A stretch of 64,000 nt of DNA from Lactifluus volemus. Lineage: Eukaryota; Basidiomycota; Agaricomycetes; Russulales; Russulaceae. Made by a program: the position numbers and the translations under genes. Positions 32,995 through 45,146 of this stretch are shown here, piece by piece. The DNA is taken from the NCBI GenBank assembly GCA_022376515.1, contig WTXI01000156.1:22468-86467 (forward strand), given 5' to 3'. The notes below the pieces were generated by a model. The model did no database searches. It was not told the DNA's origin and saw only the letters and a list, made by a program, of their open reading frames with translations. Position 1 is the stretch's first letter, and each line of letters starts with the position of its first letter.

Positions 32995-35063
32995 ATGTCA
33001 GCTATCCCCAGGGCCGAGACTTTAACTTCACCTCCCCAGGCGTTCATGTTGGACCCATCATCGGACTATTTCTCTGAAACACCTTTTGACTCGTACCCCG
33101 ATGCAGATATCATCCTTCGTTCTTCCGACTCCCATGAATACCAAGTGCCAAAGCTTTATATCATCAACAGCTCTCCCATCCTTGCCAAGTTGGTGCGAAC
33201 AGCTCCCATCACCTCGGATGCCGCTTCTTCTGCACCCGGAGAGCCTGGGGCTTCCCTCGCCAGAGTCCAGCTACCCGACAATCATACCACCCTTTCTTGC
33301 CTTCTCACTTTCATTTTCCCTGTATCTCCCATCCTCCCTCCGACCACCGAGCAGATCATGGAGCTCCTGTCAGTAGCTCAAAAGTATGAAATGAAATCTG
33401 CGCTCATTCACATCCGCGATCGCATCGCTCGACAGGATCCGTCCTTCATCCGCCCAGAGAATGCTCTCTACGTATTTTCTCTTGCTCAGAGATACAAACT
33501 TCGCGATGAGGTACTCAAAGCAGCACGAATCACGTTAGGCACTTCAATGACTTTCGATGATCTGGATGGCCAGCTCGGAATCATGCCAGGTGCTTTTCTC
33601 TATGAGCTTTGGAAGTATCACCAAAGGGTTCGAGGGAATCTCTTACTGGACCTCCTTGGATTTAGAATGACTGGCGCACGCGGAACGCTGAAGGATTTAC
33701 ATTGCTTAAAGCTCAGCTCTTTCGGCATTCCAAGCTGGCTTGAGGACTACATCGAATCCATCCGGAACTCACCCTCCTGCTTTGACCTCACCAAGTTTCA
33801 CATGTCCTTGACGCGCCATACTTCCCCAACGACCACGTTATCGAGCAGTTGTCCCTCATGTGCATCAATCTCTAGTGAGATGATACACGCATTCTGGGGC
33901 GCATTGACAGCTGTCGTCCATAACAGCTTCAGGAGAGTGAGTGTCGATTGCGATAAATCAGGCTTGCTTTATCAAGGTGCTGAACGATTTCCAGGCAGAA
34001 TCAGATCTTTTGCTCGTTGCGAACGAGACGCACTTCCAAAGTCACATCACGTCAATAGGCGAAGCCTTGCCTACATCGGTTGGCCTGAACTTGCGCGAGA
34101 CGGATGTAATACTACAATCATCTGACTCTGTCCACTTCCACGTCCACAAGCTAATGCTAGCGACGTCCTCACCATTCTTCAGTGATATGTTTTCTCTGGC
34201 CCAACCCTCCCACGACGAAATTTATGATGGACTCCCTGTGGTTCGCTTGCCCGAAGACGCCGAAGTGCTCCATAGCCTCGTCACAATGTTGTACCCAATT
34301 CCCACCGTCGTGCCGGACTCTTATGAGAAGGTTCTAGATCTTCTTGCGGCTTCACAGAAATATGACATGGGCGCTGTCCAATCGTCCACTCGCGCCGAAG
34401 TCAGCCAGAAGACATTCACAACACTCACGGGATCTGGAGTTTTCCGCGCCTATGCGATGGCAAGCAGTAAACGACTTGTTCCGGAGATGGAGAATGCTGC
34501 CCGTCTAACTTTGGATTATCCTATGACTTTCGAATGTTTAGGAGATGATCTAGGCTTGTTCGACGGCCGGGCGCTGCGTGACCTTGTCTACTATCGCAGG
34601 CGCTGTCGAGATAGCGTTGTTTCGTGTCTTGAATCATTTCTACATCGTCGGGATGGACCGTCAAAAATCTGGGATGGTTGTCCCCAGTCCATACTCAAAG
34701 AAACATTGCCTGTTGTCCTGCTTCGAGGACGCAGTCAGGCTATCCTCGCCGGCTGGTTACATGACTTCATTTCGCGGAGTGTCAGAGAACTCCAGAGCAG
34801 TTTTACGCGACCCCTCCTCGAGCAGTCGAATTTTCGAAAGCAATACATGCAAGCGCTCCAGAACCACATCAAAGAAACAGGCTGTAGTTTCTGCTTAAGG
34901 CAGTACCTTATGGAAGGGGAGTCGTACTTCGGACAATTACAGCATGAACTAAAATCGGCGCGCGATAAGGTTTGCACATTTGTATTATCCTATCATCGAG
35001 GCCTCTGGAATGCTTAACTTTCATACGTCACAGGTACCATTCCATGACCCATTGAACGACTAG
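32995..35063 (+). CDS. Double-BTB protein E4
   Basis: Exons 32995-33936, 33995-34969, 35034-35063; 648 aa. Start ATG 32995 (MSAIPRAETL). Half 1: DADIILRSSDSHEYQVPKLY, MELLSVAQKYEMKSAL, YVFSLAQRYKLRDEVLKAAR, YELWKYHQRVRGNL, CPSCASISSEMIHAFWG. Half 2: ETDVILQSSDSVHFHVHKLM, LLAASQKYDMGAVQSS, AYAMASSKRLVPEMENAARL, RRRCRDSVVSCLESF, CSFCLRQYLMEGES. The last intron 34970-35033 ends CACAG and adds VPFHDPLND; the same mini-exon is recognisable after E1, which supports it. Nearly identical to E1, indicating a recent duplication, but without the upstream small-gene module. Intact. Confidence 0.85.
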
Positions 35064-35885
35064 GAGCCCTTTCAGATGGGACCTAGGAAAGGCGTCCGAC
35101 TAAAACACGAGGGGAGGTTGGTGTTGCTGCCTAGAGACATGCCATGATGTACTTACCTAGTTTTCCATGTTTTCATGCCGATGAGTTGGCCCAATCGCTC
35201 ACACGTCACTCCTTGTTGGCGTGGCAGATCAGCCACCGCCCACGTCAGGTCTTATCCGCTGGCACTTATATGTCGTCGTCGAAGCTCCAAGTGGCAAAGT
35301 TGAAACTGGAGGGGTTATCTCCGATCAAATCGCGAGCAGAAATGGCGCATCCTTATTCTTTCGAGGTCAAGGACAAGGGTCACCGAGTTAGGCCTCAGAA
35401 GGGACGTGTATAGGGTCCGTGCGGTAATTTTCCGGGCATATTGTAGTGGCTTTGAGCTCGGGACGACTACTGTAGTGGCAAATAATGTAATACATGTTAT
35501 GAACCCCCACCAAGCTAACTGGTTTGACGCCCCAGAGTCATCATAGAACGGAGCTTCTTTCTGGATGTATGTCACGTGCTCTGGATGAACCACTTGGTAC
35601 CCCTGGCCAGATGATACATGTAGCGTCTTAAAACATTAAAGCGTCCAGCAGGGGGAGTGACGTACTGTGTGTATACTCCCAGTTTGCGTTCATCCAAATG
35701 TTCGTCTATGGTTGATCATGATGATGTTCCAGAATTTCTCACGGTTTGACCCGAATTGAGCAACTCGATAGATCCCATGACGGCCATACAAGGATGACGA
35801 CCACGTTGCGCGAGACGCCACGTCAGCGCGTCCACATTGATACCCCCAGATAGACGAGTAGCAACTACGAGATTCCGACTAACTT
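35064..35885. other. E4-E5 intergenic region
   Basis: No supported gene, repeat or RNA. Contains the 3' flank of E4 and the presumed promoter of E5. Confidence 0.4.
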
Positions 35886-37970
35886 ATGCCGAACCTGAGT
35901 ACAGTCCCCGCTGACGCGAGCGGAAATCTTGAACATGTCTTGGACCACCCCCATTCAGATATCATTCTTCGTTCTTGCGATTTCCATGAATTCAGAGTCC
36001 CAAGCCTGTACATCATCGACAACTCCTCCGTATTGACAAAGTCAATACAAAGTCCTTCTAATCCCTCTGACCCCGACATCGTCGCTAGTACCGATGCCTC
36101 GCCGTCGCTTCCGGTTGTCCCGCTTTCTGAAAGTGGTGACATCGTTTCGAGCCTCCTCAGTTTTATCATTCCCACGACGCCCCATCTCCCACCAACCACC
36201 GAAAAAGCCATGGAACTTCTTTCAGCAGCCCAAAAATATGAAATGACCTTGGTTCTAAACCGTATCCGTGATCATATAGCTCAACAAGATCCACCACTCG
36301 TTCGGGAAGAGACCGCATTCGACGTTTATTCTCTTGCCAATCGCCACGGACTTCGCCAAGAAGCACGTCAAGCGGCGCGACTTACTCTGAAGCTCCCAAT
36401 GTCCTTAGAGGACCTGGAAAGCAAGTTCGACATTTTGTCGGGCTCTGTTCTTCATCAACTATGGATATACCATCGGAGTGTTCGGGATTTTCTTGAAGAG
36501 GACCTCTCGACATTTAGGATAGTCGGGGTCGAACCACGTATCAATTTTCGTTGTGTCAAGCTTACCTCCTCCGATGTTCCCGCTTGGCTTGACGACTATA
36601 TCGATTCCGTGGCAAGAAACCCCGCCTTCTTCGACCTGTCCGAATTTCACATGGCCTTGGCCCGCCATGTTACCTCTTGCGATGACCCTGATCGCCGACT
36701 TCGATCTTGTCAAACTTGTGCATCAATAAGCCGAAAAACGATAGACACTTTTTGGACGACTTTCACAAATATTTTCCAGCAATGTATTGAAGAAGCATAT
36801 GTAAGCGTCGTTATCGTAAATATACCAATACGCTATGTGATAACACTTTAGCAGGCCGAAGCAGCCTTACTCTCAGAGACCGATACGCGATCACAAAGTC
36901 GGCCCCAGAATTCAACGACGAACCCTTTCCCTCCCCAATGTTTAGACACGAACGATGCGGACGTAATAATTCTGTCGTCTGACCTTGCTCGTTTTCGTGT
37001 TCATAAGTCAATACTATCCATGTCTTCCCCGTTCTTTCGCGACATGTTCTCTCTCCCTCAACCTCCCGATGGCGAACAAATTGATGGGCTTCCTTTGCTC
37101 CACTTGCCCGAGGATGCGGAAGTCCTGCACAGCCTCATCACGATGCTTTACCCAATTCCTTCCGAAATCCCTGACTTTTATGACAAGGCCCTGGCTTTGC
37201 TCTCCGCGTTGCAGAAGTATGACATGGTCGCTGTCCAGTCGTCCGTCCGTGCCGTTATGAAAGGCATCGACCTTCGCCCCCGTTCCGGGCGGGACACCTT
37301 CCGTGCATATGGTATCGCCAGTGCGGAAGGGCTCGGCCTAGAAATGGAGACCGCAGCCCGTCTAGCATTGGATTACCCCATGACGTTTGAATTTATGGGA
37401 GATGAGCTTTCTTCTTTCAGAGGGTGGGCCCTACGGGACCTTATCCGCTTCCGCAGGCGCTGTCGAGATGGCCTTGTCTCGTGTCTTGAGTCGCTGCTCG
37501 ATTTTCGCCTTCCTCCGTCCGATATCTGGGTCGGCTGCTACAACCCAATCTCTTTTTCCATCGCCTCGTGGTTACAGACGCTTCTTTCGGACTGTATCAA
37601 AAAGCTGCAACAGTCATTCATGAATAGTCTATTGAAACCTTCAGGTCTCCGCGATCAATACTTGGCGGCCCTCCGGACTCATATCACCCAAACAAATTGC
37701 AGCTTCTGCTCGAGAGTGCACATCATGCATGGGGAGACATTCTGCATAGAGATAGAGAATAAGCTAGTGAAGACACTGGATCAGGTGGGCACCTCATCAC
37801 TCCTTTTCTGACAGCATCTGAACACGCGTTGCGTGGTAGATTCCCTTCAACCTTGATTCCAGCCACAAGACTCCTCACCAACAAGGGCCGGGTTGAACAT
37901 CATACGATGGATGAAGATAACGCAACCGAGGTCGAGGGGGTATCAGAGAAGTCAGTTCGATGTGCTGTAA
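35886..37970 (+). CDS. Double-BTB protein E5
   Basis: Exons 35886-36800, 36855-37784, 37863-37970; about 650 aa. Half 1: HSDIILRSCDFHEFRVPSLY, MELLSAAQKYEMTLVLNRIR, YSLANRHGLRQEARQAARLT, LHQLWIYHRSVRDFL, CQTCASISRKTIDTFW. Half 2: DADVIILSSDLARFRVHKSI, SPFFRDMFSLPQPPDGEQID, LLSALQKYDMVAVQSSVRAV, AYGIASAEGLGLEMETAARL, CSFCSRVHIMHGETF. The most divergent member of the array. The third exon is less certain: the acceptor TTGATTCCAG at 37862 gives 35 more codons, whereas reading through the donor stops at 37811. Intact. Confidence 0.8.
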
Positions 37971-39301
37971 GTTAAAGCGCAAGGAAGTTGTACGATGATG
38001 TCGCTGACCCATATTCCCATCGCTATACCTTTCTTGTGGCTATGGTTATCCAATACCTCCGCGGAAAGCAGTCTATTATACCCGCCCAGGAATCCCTCTC
38101 CATGGACACAGCGCCCTGTAGAACCATATTAGCACGACACTGGCTAGATTGCGGACGGACCAACGACCACTGCCCCAGGCTGATTTGAAACAGGAGCAGG
38201 CCCACATCGTGTTTGTCTTGTATGATACGAGGTATATTATGACGTCACATTGGGCACTTTTTTTGGGGGTCTGATCTATCCGCAGAGATGCATCGACTGT
38301 AGGCTGTACCTCATCACCAGAAGTAAAGTACTGGTCATGGCCTTGAAGGCAAGAATGGCGCAGTGTTCTCGACCAAAATTCTCCAAGGTTTCCGAGTTTG
38401 TCCGGGGACTGGGAACCCTGTTTCATCAGGTTTGCACTATTGACAATGCCTATTACATAGAAAAACTGAGGGTATATCCAGGCATGAGATAAGGTCCTAT
38501 TCTCAGCGGAGCAGCCGATGTCAGTGGTCCCTGGAGATGCACGAGACTTCCCCCATTGCAGTCATGTGACCGCTTACGCGGTATTATTCCACCGTGTAAC
38601 TTTGTTGTAGGTTCTCTACTGTATCGGCACCTTCAGTCTTAAGCTGAACACGTCCAAACATGAGACACGGAGTGATAATCAGAAGTTAGCCGATCGTCCT
38701 ATCTTGTTCACGCATTGTCGCTACCCCCTCACTGGCATCGAGACGATGAAAAACCCGGTGATGGAAAACAATTCGACCATAAAGAAGAGCTATAATGAAG
38801 ATCATCAGCGTGTTCGATACAGTATGTGGCTGCTGATAGTGTCCGGAATCCTTGGTCATCACTGTCGTTGTCTCTCCGTTCTTCGGCGCTCGAAGGTTTT
38901 CTCGTGGGAACACTCCTATTGGGACCCTGGCGCAATATGGCGCAGCGGGGCGATGTGATGGTTTCTGACTGCATCTCGTTTCCACTTTGGTCATTATCGA
39001 CCTCGATCTATCACTGCGGATGTGTACCATTCTGCGCAGCACGTAACTCCACCTTACGCATCTGTAAGCAATACAAGTTTAGAACCGCTGTGAATGGTTC
39101 GAATTTCAAGGTTGGCACTTCTAGTCTTAATGGCCTTACAATAGGGAGGAGGGTTAATATCCGGCTTCCGTGACGTGAAGGGCGCTTATGGCTGCGCAGA
39201 GGTCACCGTGCTAGGCCCCTATCATAGTCGGGATCTTCGATTTGCTACATTCAAAGAGTATTTAAACACACGACAGATGGGTCCCCATACCACATAAAAC
39301 T
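37971..39301. other. E5-E6 intergenic region
   Basis: 1.3 kb without a supported gene; short frames lack paralogues or motifs. TATTTAAA at 39259-39266 is a good TATA candidate 36 bases before the E6 ATG. Confidence 0.45.
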
Positions 39302-41290
39302 ATGTCCACTACAACCCCTCTGGAGACCTCAGCATCTAACAACAATGTCGTAAAAGACGAATCTACAGTCTTCGAATACCCACACGCAGACTTAATTCTT
39401 CGTTCCTGCGATTCCTGTGATTTCCGGGTGACAAAGCTTTACATCGTCCATAGCTCACCTATCGTTGGCGAGCTGATACAAGGTTCCTCGATTTCTTCCG
39501 ACATCGCAAATGACGAAAACTCGCTTCCGGTGGCCCAGTTATCCGAAAGCAAAGTGATCCTCCGTAGTCTTTTCACTTTCATTTTTCCTGTATCCCCCGC
39601 CCTCCCCTCGACCATTGAAGAAATTATGGAGCTCCTATCCGTGGCTCAGAAGTATCAGATGACGTCAGCACTGGCTCGCATTCGAGGCAGCATCGATTGT
39701 CTCCATCCACCTTTCACCAGCCCAGAGACCGCGTTCCGCGTTTATACTCTTGCCCAGAAGTATGGATTGCGTCAAGAAGCACTTCTAGGGGCCCGTATCA
39801 TTACATTGAACTTTTCCATGACTCTTGAAGACTTGGAAGATACACTTGACATCATGTCCGGCGCTGATCTTTATCAACTGTGGAAGTACCACGACACAGT
39901 TCGAACTATCCTCGCATCGGATCTTGCGGAATTTAGGGAATCTGGTGCCTCCGGAACACTGACTGGTTCAAATTGTGTCGCGTCTACCCCCTCCCTTGTT
40001 CCTCGTTTTCTTGGCAACTACATCGATTCTATAGGAAGATCCCCGAACCTTTTCGATCCCCTTGAATTTGGCATCGCCCTAACGCGCCACGCTAGCCAAG
40101 ACAGATGCACATGTACGTGCCTAACGGGCCAGACCATACAGGCATTCTGGAAAGCTTTGACGACAGTTGTTTATGGAAGTATAGAAAAGGTGAGTCAAAG
40201 AGTACAGCCAATGTAACCAAGCGACGTCCGTGATTGAACGCCCTACAGGCGCCGGGTCTATCTCTCCCACAGGAAAGAGATAGCTCTAATGCACTATCCA
40301 AATCGAATAAGGTCTCGTTCGTTCCTACACCATTGGACATACCTGGTGCGGATCTAGTACTCCGGTCGGCGGACCTTGTCGACTTTCGGGTCCACAAGTC
40401 TGTACTGGCTAAGGCCTCACCATTTTTCAGAAATCTTCCTTCGATTCTCTCTGACGGTGAAGTTGTTGATGGACTTCCTGTGATCCATTTATCTGAAAAA
40501 GCAGAGCTGTTGAGTAGTCTTATCTCCGTGCTCTACCCTGTTTGCTCTGTGATACCCTTGTCAATTGGCAAAAAGCTCTCCCTCCTCGCTGCTTTTCAGA
40601 AATACGACATCCCAGGTTCCATTTGGCCGCAGATTTACATACATCGCGGACGGCTCGGGGCTAATCCTTTCTATGCATACGCTATTGCATGCCGCAAGAA
40701 ATTCAGAGAAGAAATGGAGAGCACAGCTGAAAACACTTTGAAATACCCAATGACATTCGAAACCCTTGGAAAAGGACTACAATTATTTGAAGGCTGGGCA
40801 CTGCGCGATCTGGTCCGCTTTCGGAGGCGGTGCAGAGACAACACGCTCGTATGCCTTGAATCGTTCCTCGGAGACCGTGCAGGGCCCTCAAAAATTTGGG
40901 TTGGTTGCCCTGATGCAAGGTATCACAGTCGGGGCCCAGGGGACGTAACTGTGTCAATGAAGGAAGATCTCCCCAAATGGCTGAGCGATATCCTTACAAG
41001 GAACAAGGACAAAATTAAAAAAGGATTCACGCATCCACTCGGCAAATTATTCTTCAGTATTCGCGACGAGTATATGACAGCTCTCCGGGCTCACGCAGAC
41101 TGTCATTTCTGCTTGCGCGTTCATGTATCGAAGGAGGGGTCGAGATTTTGCGATATACTTTGTGTTGAGCTACACGAGGCATTTCGTAAGGTAGAGGGAT
41201 CATTCCTTGCGATTTTCCACCTCTCAGAGAATGATTTATCTCACACTCTAGGAATCGGTGACTCGGGGGAGGAACCAAGCCTTGCCCTGA
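39302..41290 (+). CDS. Double-BTB protein E6
   Basis: Exons 39302-40189, 40249-41190, 41252-41290; 622 aa. Half 1: HADLILRSCDSCDFRVTKLY, MELLSVAQKYQMTSALARIR, YTLAQKYGLRQEAL, YQLWKYHDTVRTILASDLAE, CTCTCLTGQTIQAFWKAL. Half 2: GADLVLRSADLVDFRVHKSV, SPFFRNLPSILSDGEVVDGL, LLAAFQKYDI, AYAIACRKKFREEMESTAEN, WALRDLVRFRRRCRDN, CHFCLRVHV. The last intron 41191-41251 joins ..EAFRK to ESV..; the same K/ES(V/M) junction occurs in E7 and E9. BTB2 lacks the usual DMFSLPQ motif. Intact; a TATA-like TATTTAAA lies just upstream. Confidence 0.82.
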
Positions 41291-42420
41291 CGCAATGGAC
41301 CCAGTGGTGGGCCGCAGACTCGGAGGGATACCGCCGTTGCTGACGCAAGGCTCGCCTTGTAGCTTTTACTTTCTCCCGTTAGTGTGCCAGTGGGACCCGC
41401 TGGCAGCATTGAAATTCTTGTATGATGGCATTGGCCCTGTAAGAGGGCGTACTCCTGCACTCGCAGTCGTGTACTCAAATATTGGAAGGATTTGTATCTC
41501 TTAAAAGGCTACGAAGGGCCAGGTTCTGACCTATATATAAAGTGTATGGTCTGATCATTCGAGTCGTGTGGTAATGATGTATGCGTCCCCATCGGTCGGC
41601 GGCCCGGGCCTCAGCGAGAATTAAGCGCCTGGGCCAGTAGTCGACGTTATTTATCATCTGGTCCTGGGCTTCTATTATTAGTAACCGGCTACTGGAACGA
41701 CTCACAAGGGACCATGTCAGATCACGATTTTCACGGGCACCTGCTCAGCTGAAGTGAGGCCTGGGGCCGGGAGACCCCGTGACGTACTCAAAGCCGCGGC
41801 CGATCTCACGGCGGTGTTCAGATTGTTTCACGGAGAGTAATGCCTCATTCAACTATACCTAGATTGTTCCATGTAGCAGTCGAGCGCGTCTTTGTTGTGA
41901 TGAACATATTGCGCTATACAAGTGCAGATTCAAAAAAAAAAAAAAAATGCCTCATTCAAGGTCTCACAGTACGATAAATCGATCACAGTAAGTCCAACGA
42001 AAAGTAAAGAAGAGGGATGTAAAACGACTTGAATATATCAAAATGAGTCGGATATAGCATGTGCGTTCCGAGTCATCGTCACGGTATTCGGAAGCTCTAG
42101 TCCCACTGGAATAACAAGAGCTATGTATTAGTGGAACGTGCACAAATGGCACATAACCAACTCGGATGATTTATCAGATGCTTTATACATCATGATAGGC
42201 GTGGGTCAGAACCTGGCCCACCGTAGCTCTTGAAAGATACCAATTCTTGCAGCTACTCTTGCAACTACTGTAGTACTAGTACAAACTTGAAACTGGGACC
42301 CACACGAGCGGACGTATGAAAAGCTTCTGGCGAACCTTTCAGTTGGCACTGGCTGCGTTGACATCTGCGATATACCTCCGAGCCTACGACATTGCCATTG
42401 GGTCCGTTGCGCCAGGAGGC
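41291..42420. other. E6-E7 convergent intergenic region
   Basis: 3' flanks of E6 (plus) and E7 (minus). Apart from the retrocopy at 41853-41946 no structure was recognised. Confidence 0.45.
41853..41946 (+). mobile_element. Short poly(A) retrocopy with 13-bp target-site duplication
   Basis: The direct repeat ATGCCTCATTCAA occurs at 41840-41852 and again at 41947-41959. Between the copies lie about 79 bases (CTATACCTAGATTG... to GTGCAGATTC) followed by 15 A. Poly(A) directly next to a target-site duplication is the mark of LINE-type retroposition. The copied RNA is not identified; a GTGATGAAC word resembles a C box of a C/D snoRNA, but no matching D box was confirmed. Confidence 0.75.
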
Positions 42421-44431
42421 TCACTTGCAGTCGTCCATCACCGATTCCTAGAACGTGAGATGCATCAGTTTCCGGGATATGGAAAATTGCGACGAATGAG
42501 ATCTCTACCTTATGACATGCCCAGTATAACTCCCAAGAAAGTGCATCGCAAAATTTCGACCCCTCTTCCGTTACATGAACCCGCAAGCAGAAATTACAGT
42601 CTGCGTGACCCCGGAGAGCTGTCAAAAACTCGTGGCGAATCCTCGAAGACAGGTCGGATGGACAGGTGAGCCCTTGTTTTATTCTGTCCTTTTCCCGTGT
42701 AAGGATATCGCACAACCATCTGGGGAGAACATTCTTCATTGATTTGGTCGCATTCCCAAGGCCGGCGCTGTGACTCATTGCATCTGGGCAACCAACCCAA
42801 ATCTTTGAAGGCGCGGCACGAACTTCGAGAAACGACTCGAGGCATGCTACGATGTTGTCCCTGCAGCGCCTGCGAAAGCAGAAAAGATCGTGCAGTGCCT
42901 GGCCTTCGAATAATCTGAGTCCTTCTCCAAGAGTTTCGAATGTCATTGGGTAATCCAAGGTGAGGCGAGCGGCGTTCTCCATCTCGGGTATTAGCCTCTT
43001 GCTGCTTGCGATAGCGTAAATACCGAAGGATCCGGCCCCAAATGGGTTAGAACGCCGGTGACGGACATGGGCGCGGATTGAGGATTGGATCGACACCATG
43101 TCATATTTCTGACAGGCAGCGAGGAGAGATAATAGCTTGCTCTCAAACCAAGGGATCACATGCCGGACAGGGTAGAGCATTGGGATAAGGTAGTTCAGAA
43201 GATCAGCGTCTTCGGATAGTTGGACTATAGGAAGCCCATCGACAACTTCACTATCAGGGGGTTGGAAAGAAAACATATCTTTGAAGAATGGTGAGGCCAT
43301 AGTCAGTGCTGACTTGTGGACCCGGAAGTTGACAAGGTCGGCCGACCGAAGTATTACATCTGCGTCTGGTACGTCCAAATATTTGCGCGGAGACGAGCCC
43401 AACTTGCTCGATTTGGTTTCAATTTGAGACTTCACTTCTTCTTGCTCAAGTGATTGTGCCGACTCGGCCTGTAACGGAGTTCGACGTCAGTAGTTGATCA
43501 ATAATCGCGTTGCCACAACTGTCATATGCACCTTTTTAATACTTTCATCAACAACGGCCGTCAAAGCTGTCCAAAATGTGCGGATAGTCTGGCTAGTTAT
43601 GCATGCACAAGCGCATCTCCTATCTTTGCCCTTATTGCGAGTGTGGCGCCCCAAGGTGGTATTAAATTCAGCAAGATTGAAGAGTTTGGGAGTTCTCCCA
43701 ATGGACTTGATATACATGTCAAGCCAACGCGGAATAAGGGAAGGGGTGGACCATGCACAACGTATGCTCGTCAGAGTGCCGCGAGCACCGAGGTCCCTGA
43801 ATTCCGCAAGGCCCGACGCCAGGGCGCTTCGAACTCTCTTATGATACTTCCACAGTTCATAAAGAGTAGCGCCTTGCAAGATATCAAACTTGTCTTCTAG
43901 ATCTTCGATAGTCATCGAGAAGGTTAATGTGCTTCTTGCTGCCTGAAGCGCTTCTTGTCGAAGTCCGTACTTTTGAGCAAGAGAATAAACATAAAATGCG
44001 TTCTCTGGACTAGTGAACGATGGATCCTGACGAGCGACGCAGCCTCGTATGCGGGCCATTGTGGAATTCATTTCGTACTTCTGAGCCACAGACAACAGTT
44101 CCATGGTTTCTTCGATGGTCGAGGGTAGGACGGAAGATACAGGAAAAGTGAAAGTGAGAAGGCTGTGAAGGATTAGCCCGGTATCGGATAGTTGGACCAC
44201 TGGATGCGATATTTCGTCATGCGTGGCGCAAGGGGAATTCAAGGCATTCTGTACAAGCTTTCCCAGCTTTGGAGAGTTGTTGATGATGTAGAGCTTTGAT
44301 ACGAGAAAAATGTAGGAGTCGGAAGAACGAAGAGTGAGATCAGCACCAGGGTAGTTGAAGAGTATGTTTGCTGATGATTCGTCTAGACCGACCATATTGG
44401 GAACGGAGATCTTGAGAACGGATGTGGGCAT
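42421..44431 (-). CDS. Double-BTB protein E7
   Basis: Minus-strand exons 44431-43532, 43468-42509, 42447-42421; 628 aa. Half 1: GADLTLRSSDSYIFLVSKLY, MELLSVAQKYEMNSTMARIR, YSLAQKYGLRQEALQAARST, YELWKYHKRVRSALASGLAE, CACACITSQTIRTFWTAL. Half 2: DADVILRSADLVNFRVHKSA, SPFFKDMFSFQPPDSEVVDG, LLAACQKYDMVSIQSSIRAH, YAIASSKRLIPEMENAARLT, FRRRCRDNIVACLESFLEV, CNFCLRVHV. Mini-exon ESVMDDCK. The start could instead be the second ATG (44395), which aligns with the starts of E8 and E9 and leaves TATTTAAG (44453-44446) at a better TATA distance. Intact. Confidence 0.83.
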
Positions 44432-45146
44432 AATCGTAGAATCTTCTTAAATACAGTACTACCCTTCGGATTATATGAAAATAAAAGGTTCAGATGAGGA
44501 CATAGAAAGGAAGAGAATAAGAGCTACTGCGCAGTCGTCAGAACTCGTTACGCCATACTATAGACTACTTCGTGCAAAGACATTTTACGCCACCAGACTG
44601 CGAGGAAGATAGTTGCTGTTATGGTATTAGGTGAACGATTGGACTACTAGTGCATATGGCGCAAGTTACGCACTGCGCAGAAATCCTAACACGTCTACAG
44701 CAACGTCGATATAGGATACATGGCGTCGATGCGCAGTCAGAAAGTGTAAAAGAAGGGCGCAAAGGGCAGCTCGGAAACTGCGCAATGGACGTGGAGTTCG
44801 TCATGTTCTACGTGAGATGCTCACGTGCTTGGTTAGACGGCCCCATCGGCCCGAGATTTCCTTTTTGAGACCGCTTCGCTGGCAGCGCTAGATCTGGCAC
44901 TTGCCAGTGGGGTGAGTCAGTCTGAGAACATACCACATAGGACGGTTTTCCCGCAGCTGTACCCCGGGCCTGCGTGCGCCAGTAAGACATTTTTCTCGCG
45001 GTCTCACTGCGTATGATGCCTCCTTGTGCACTATATTATGCAACCCTCAGCCCTGAATCCGGTTTTCCGTATAAAGCTCAGAGGGTTTGATTTCCTCGCC
45101 ACGTACGATTCTGTCAACACCCCTTCTCGAGACCTCCGTTTCCGAC
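44432..45146. promoter_or_regulatory. Shared head-to-head promoter region of E7 and E8
   Basis: 715 bp separate the divergent E7 and E8. On the E8 side TATAAAG lies at 45070-45076, 71 bases before the ATG; on the E7 side TATTTAAG lies at 44453-44446 (minus). No coding frame is supported between them. Regulation itself cannot be read from sequence. Confidence 0.45.

Noticed and set aside
39060..39125. Possible tRNA B-box (GGTTCGAATTT)
   Set aside because: No matching A-box, acceptor stem or cloverleaf could be drawn around it.
41853..41931. Retrocopy core as a known snRNA, 5.8S or tRNA
   Set aside because: Compared by eye with U2, U6 and 5.8S landmarks; no convincing match, so left unidentified.
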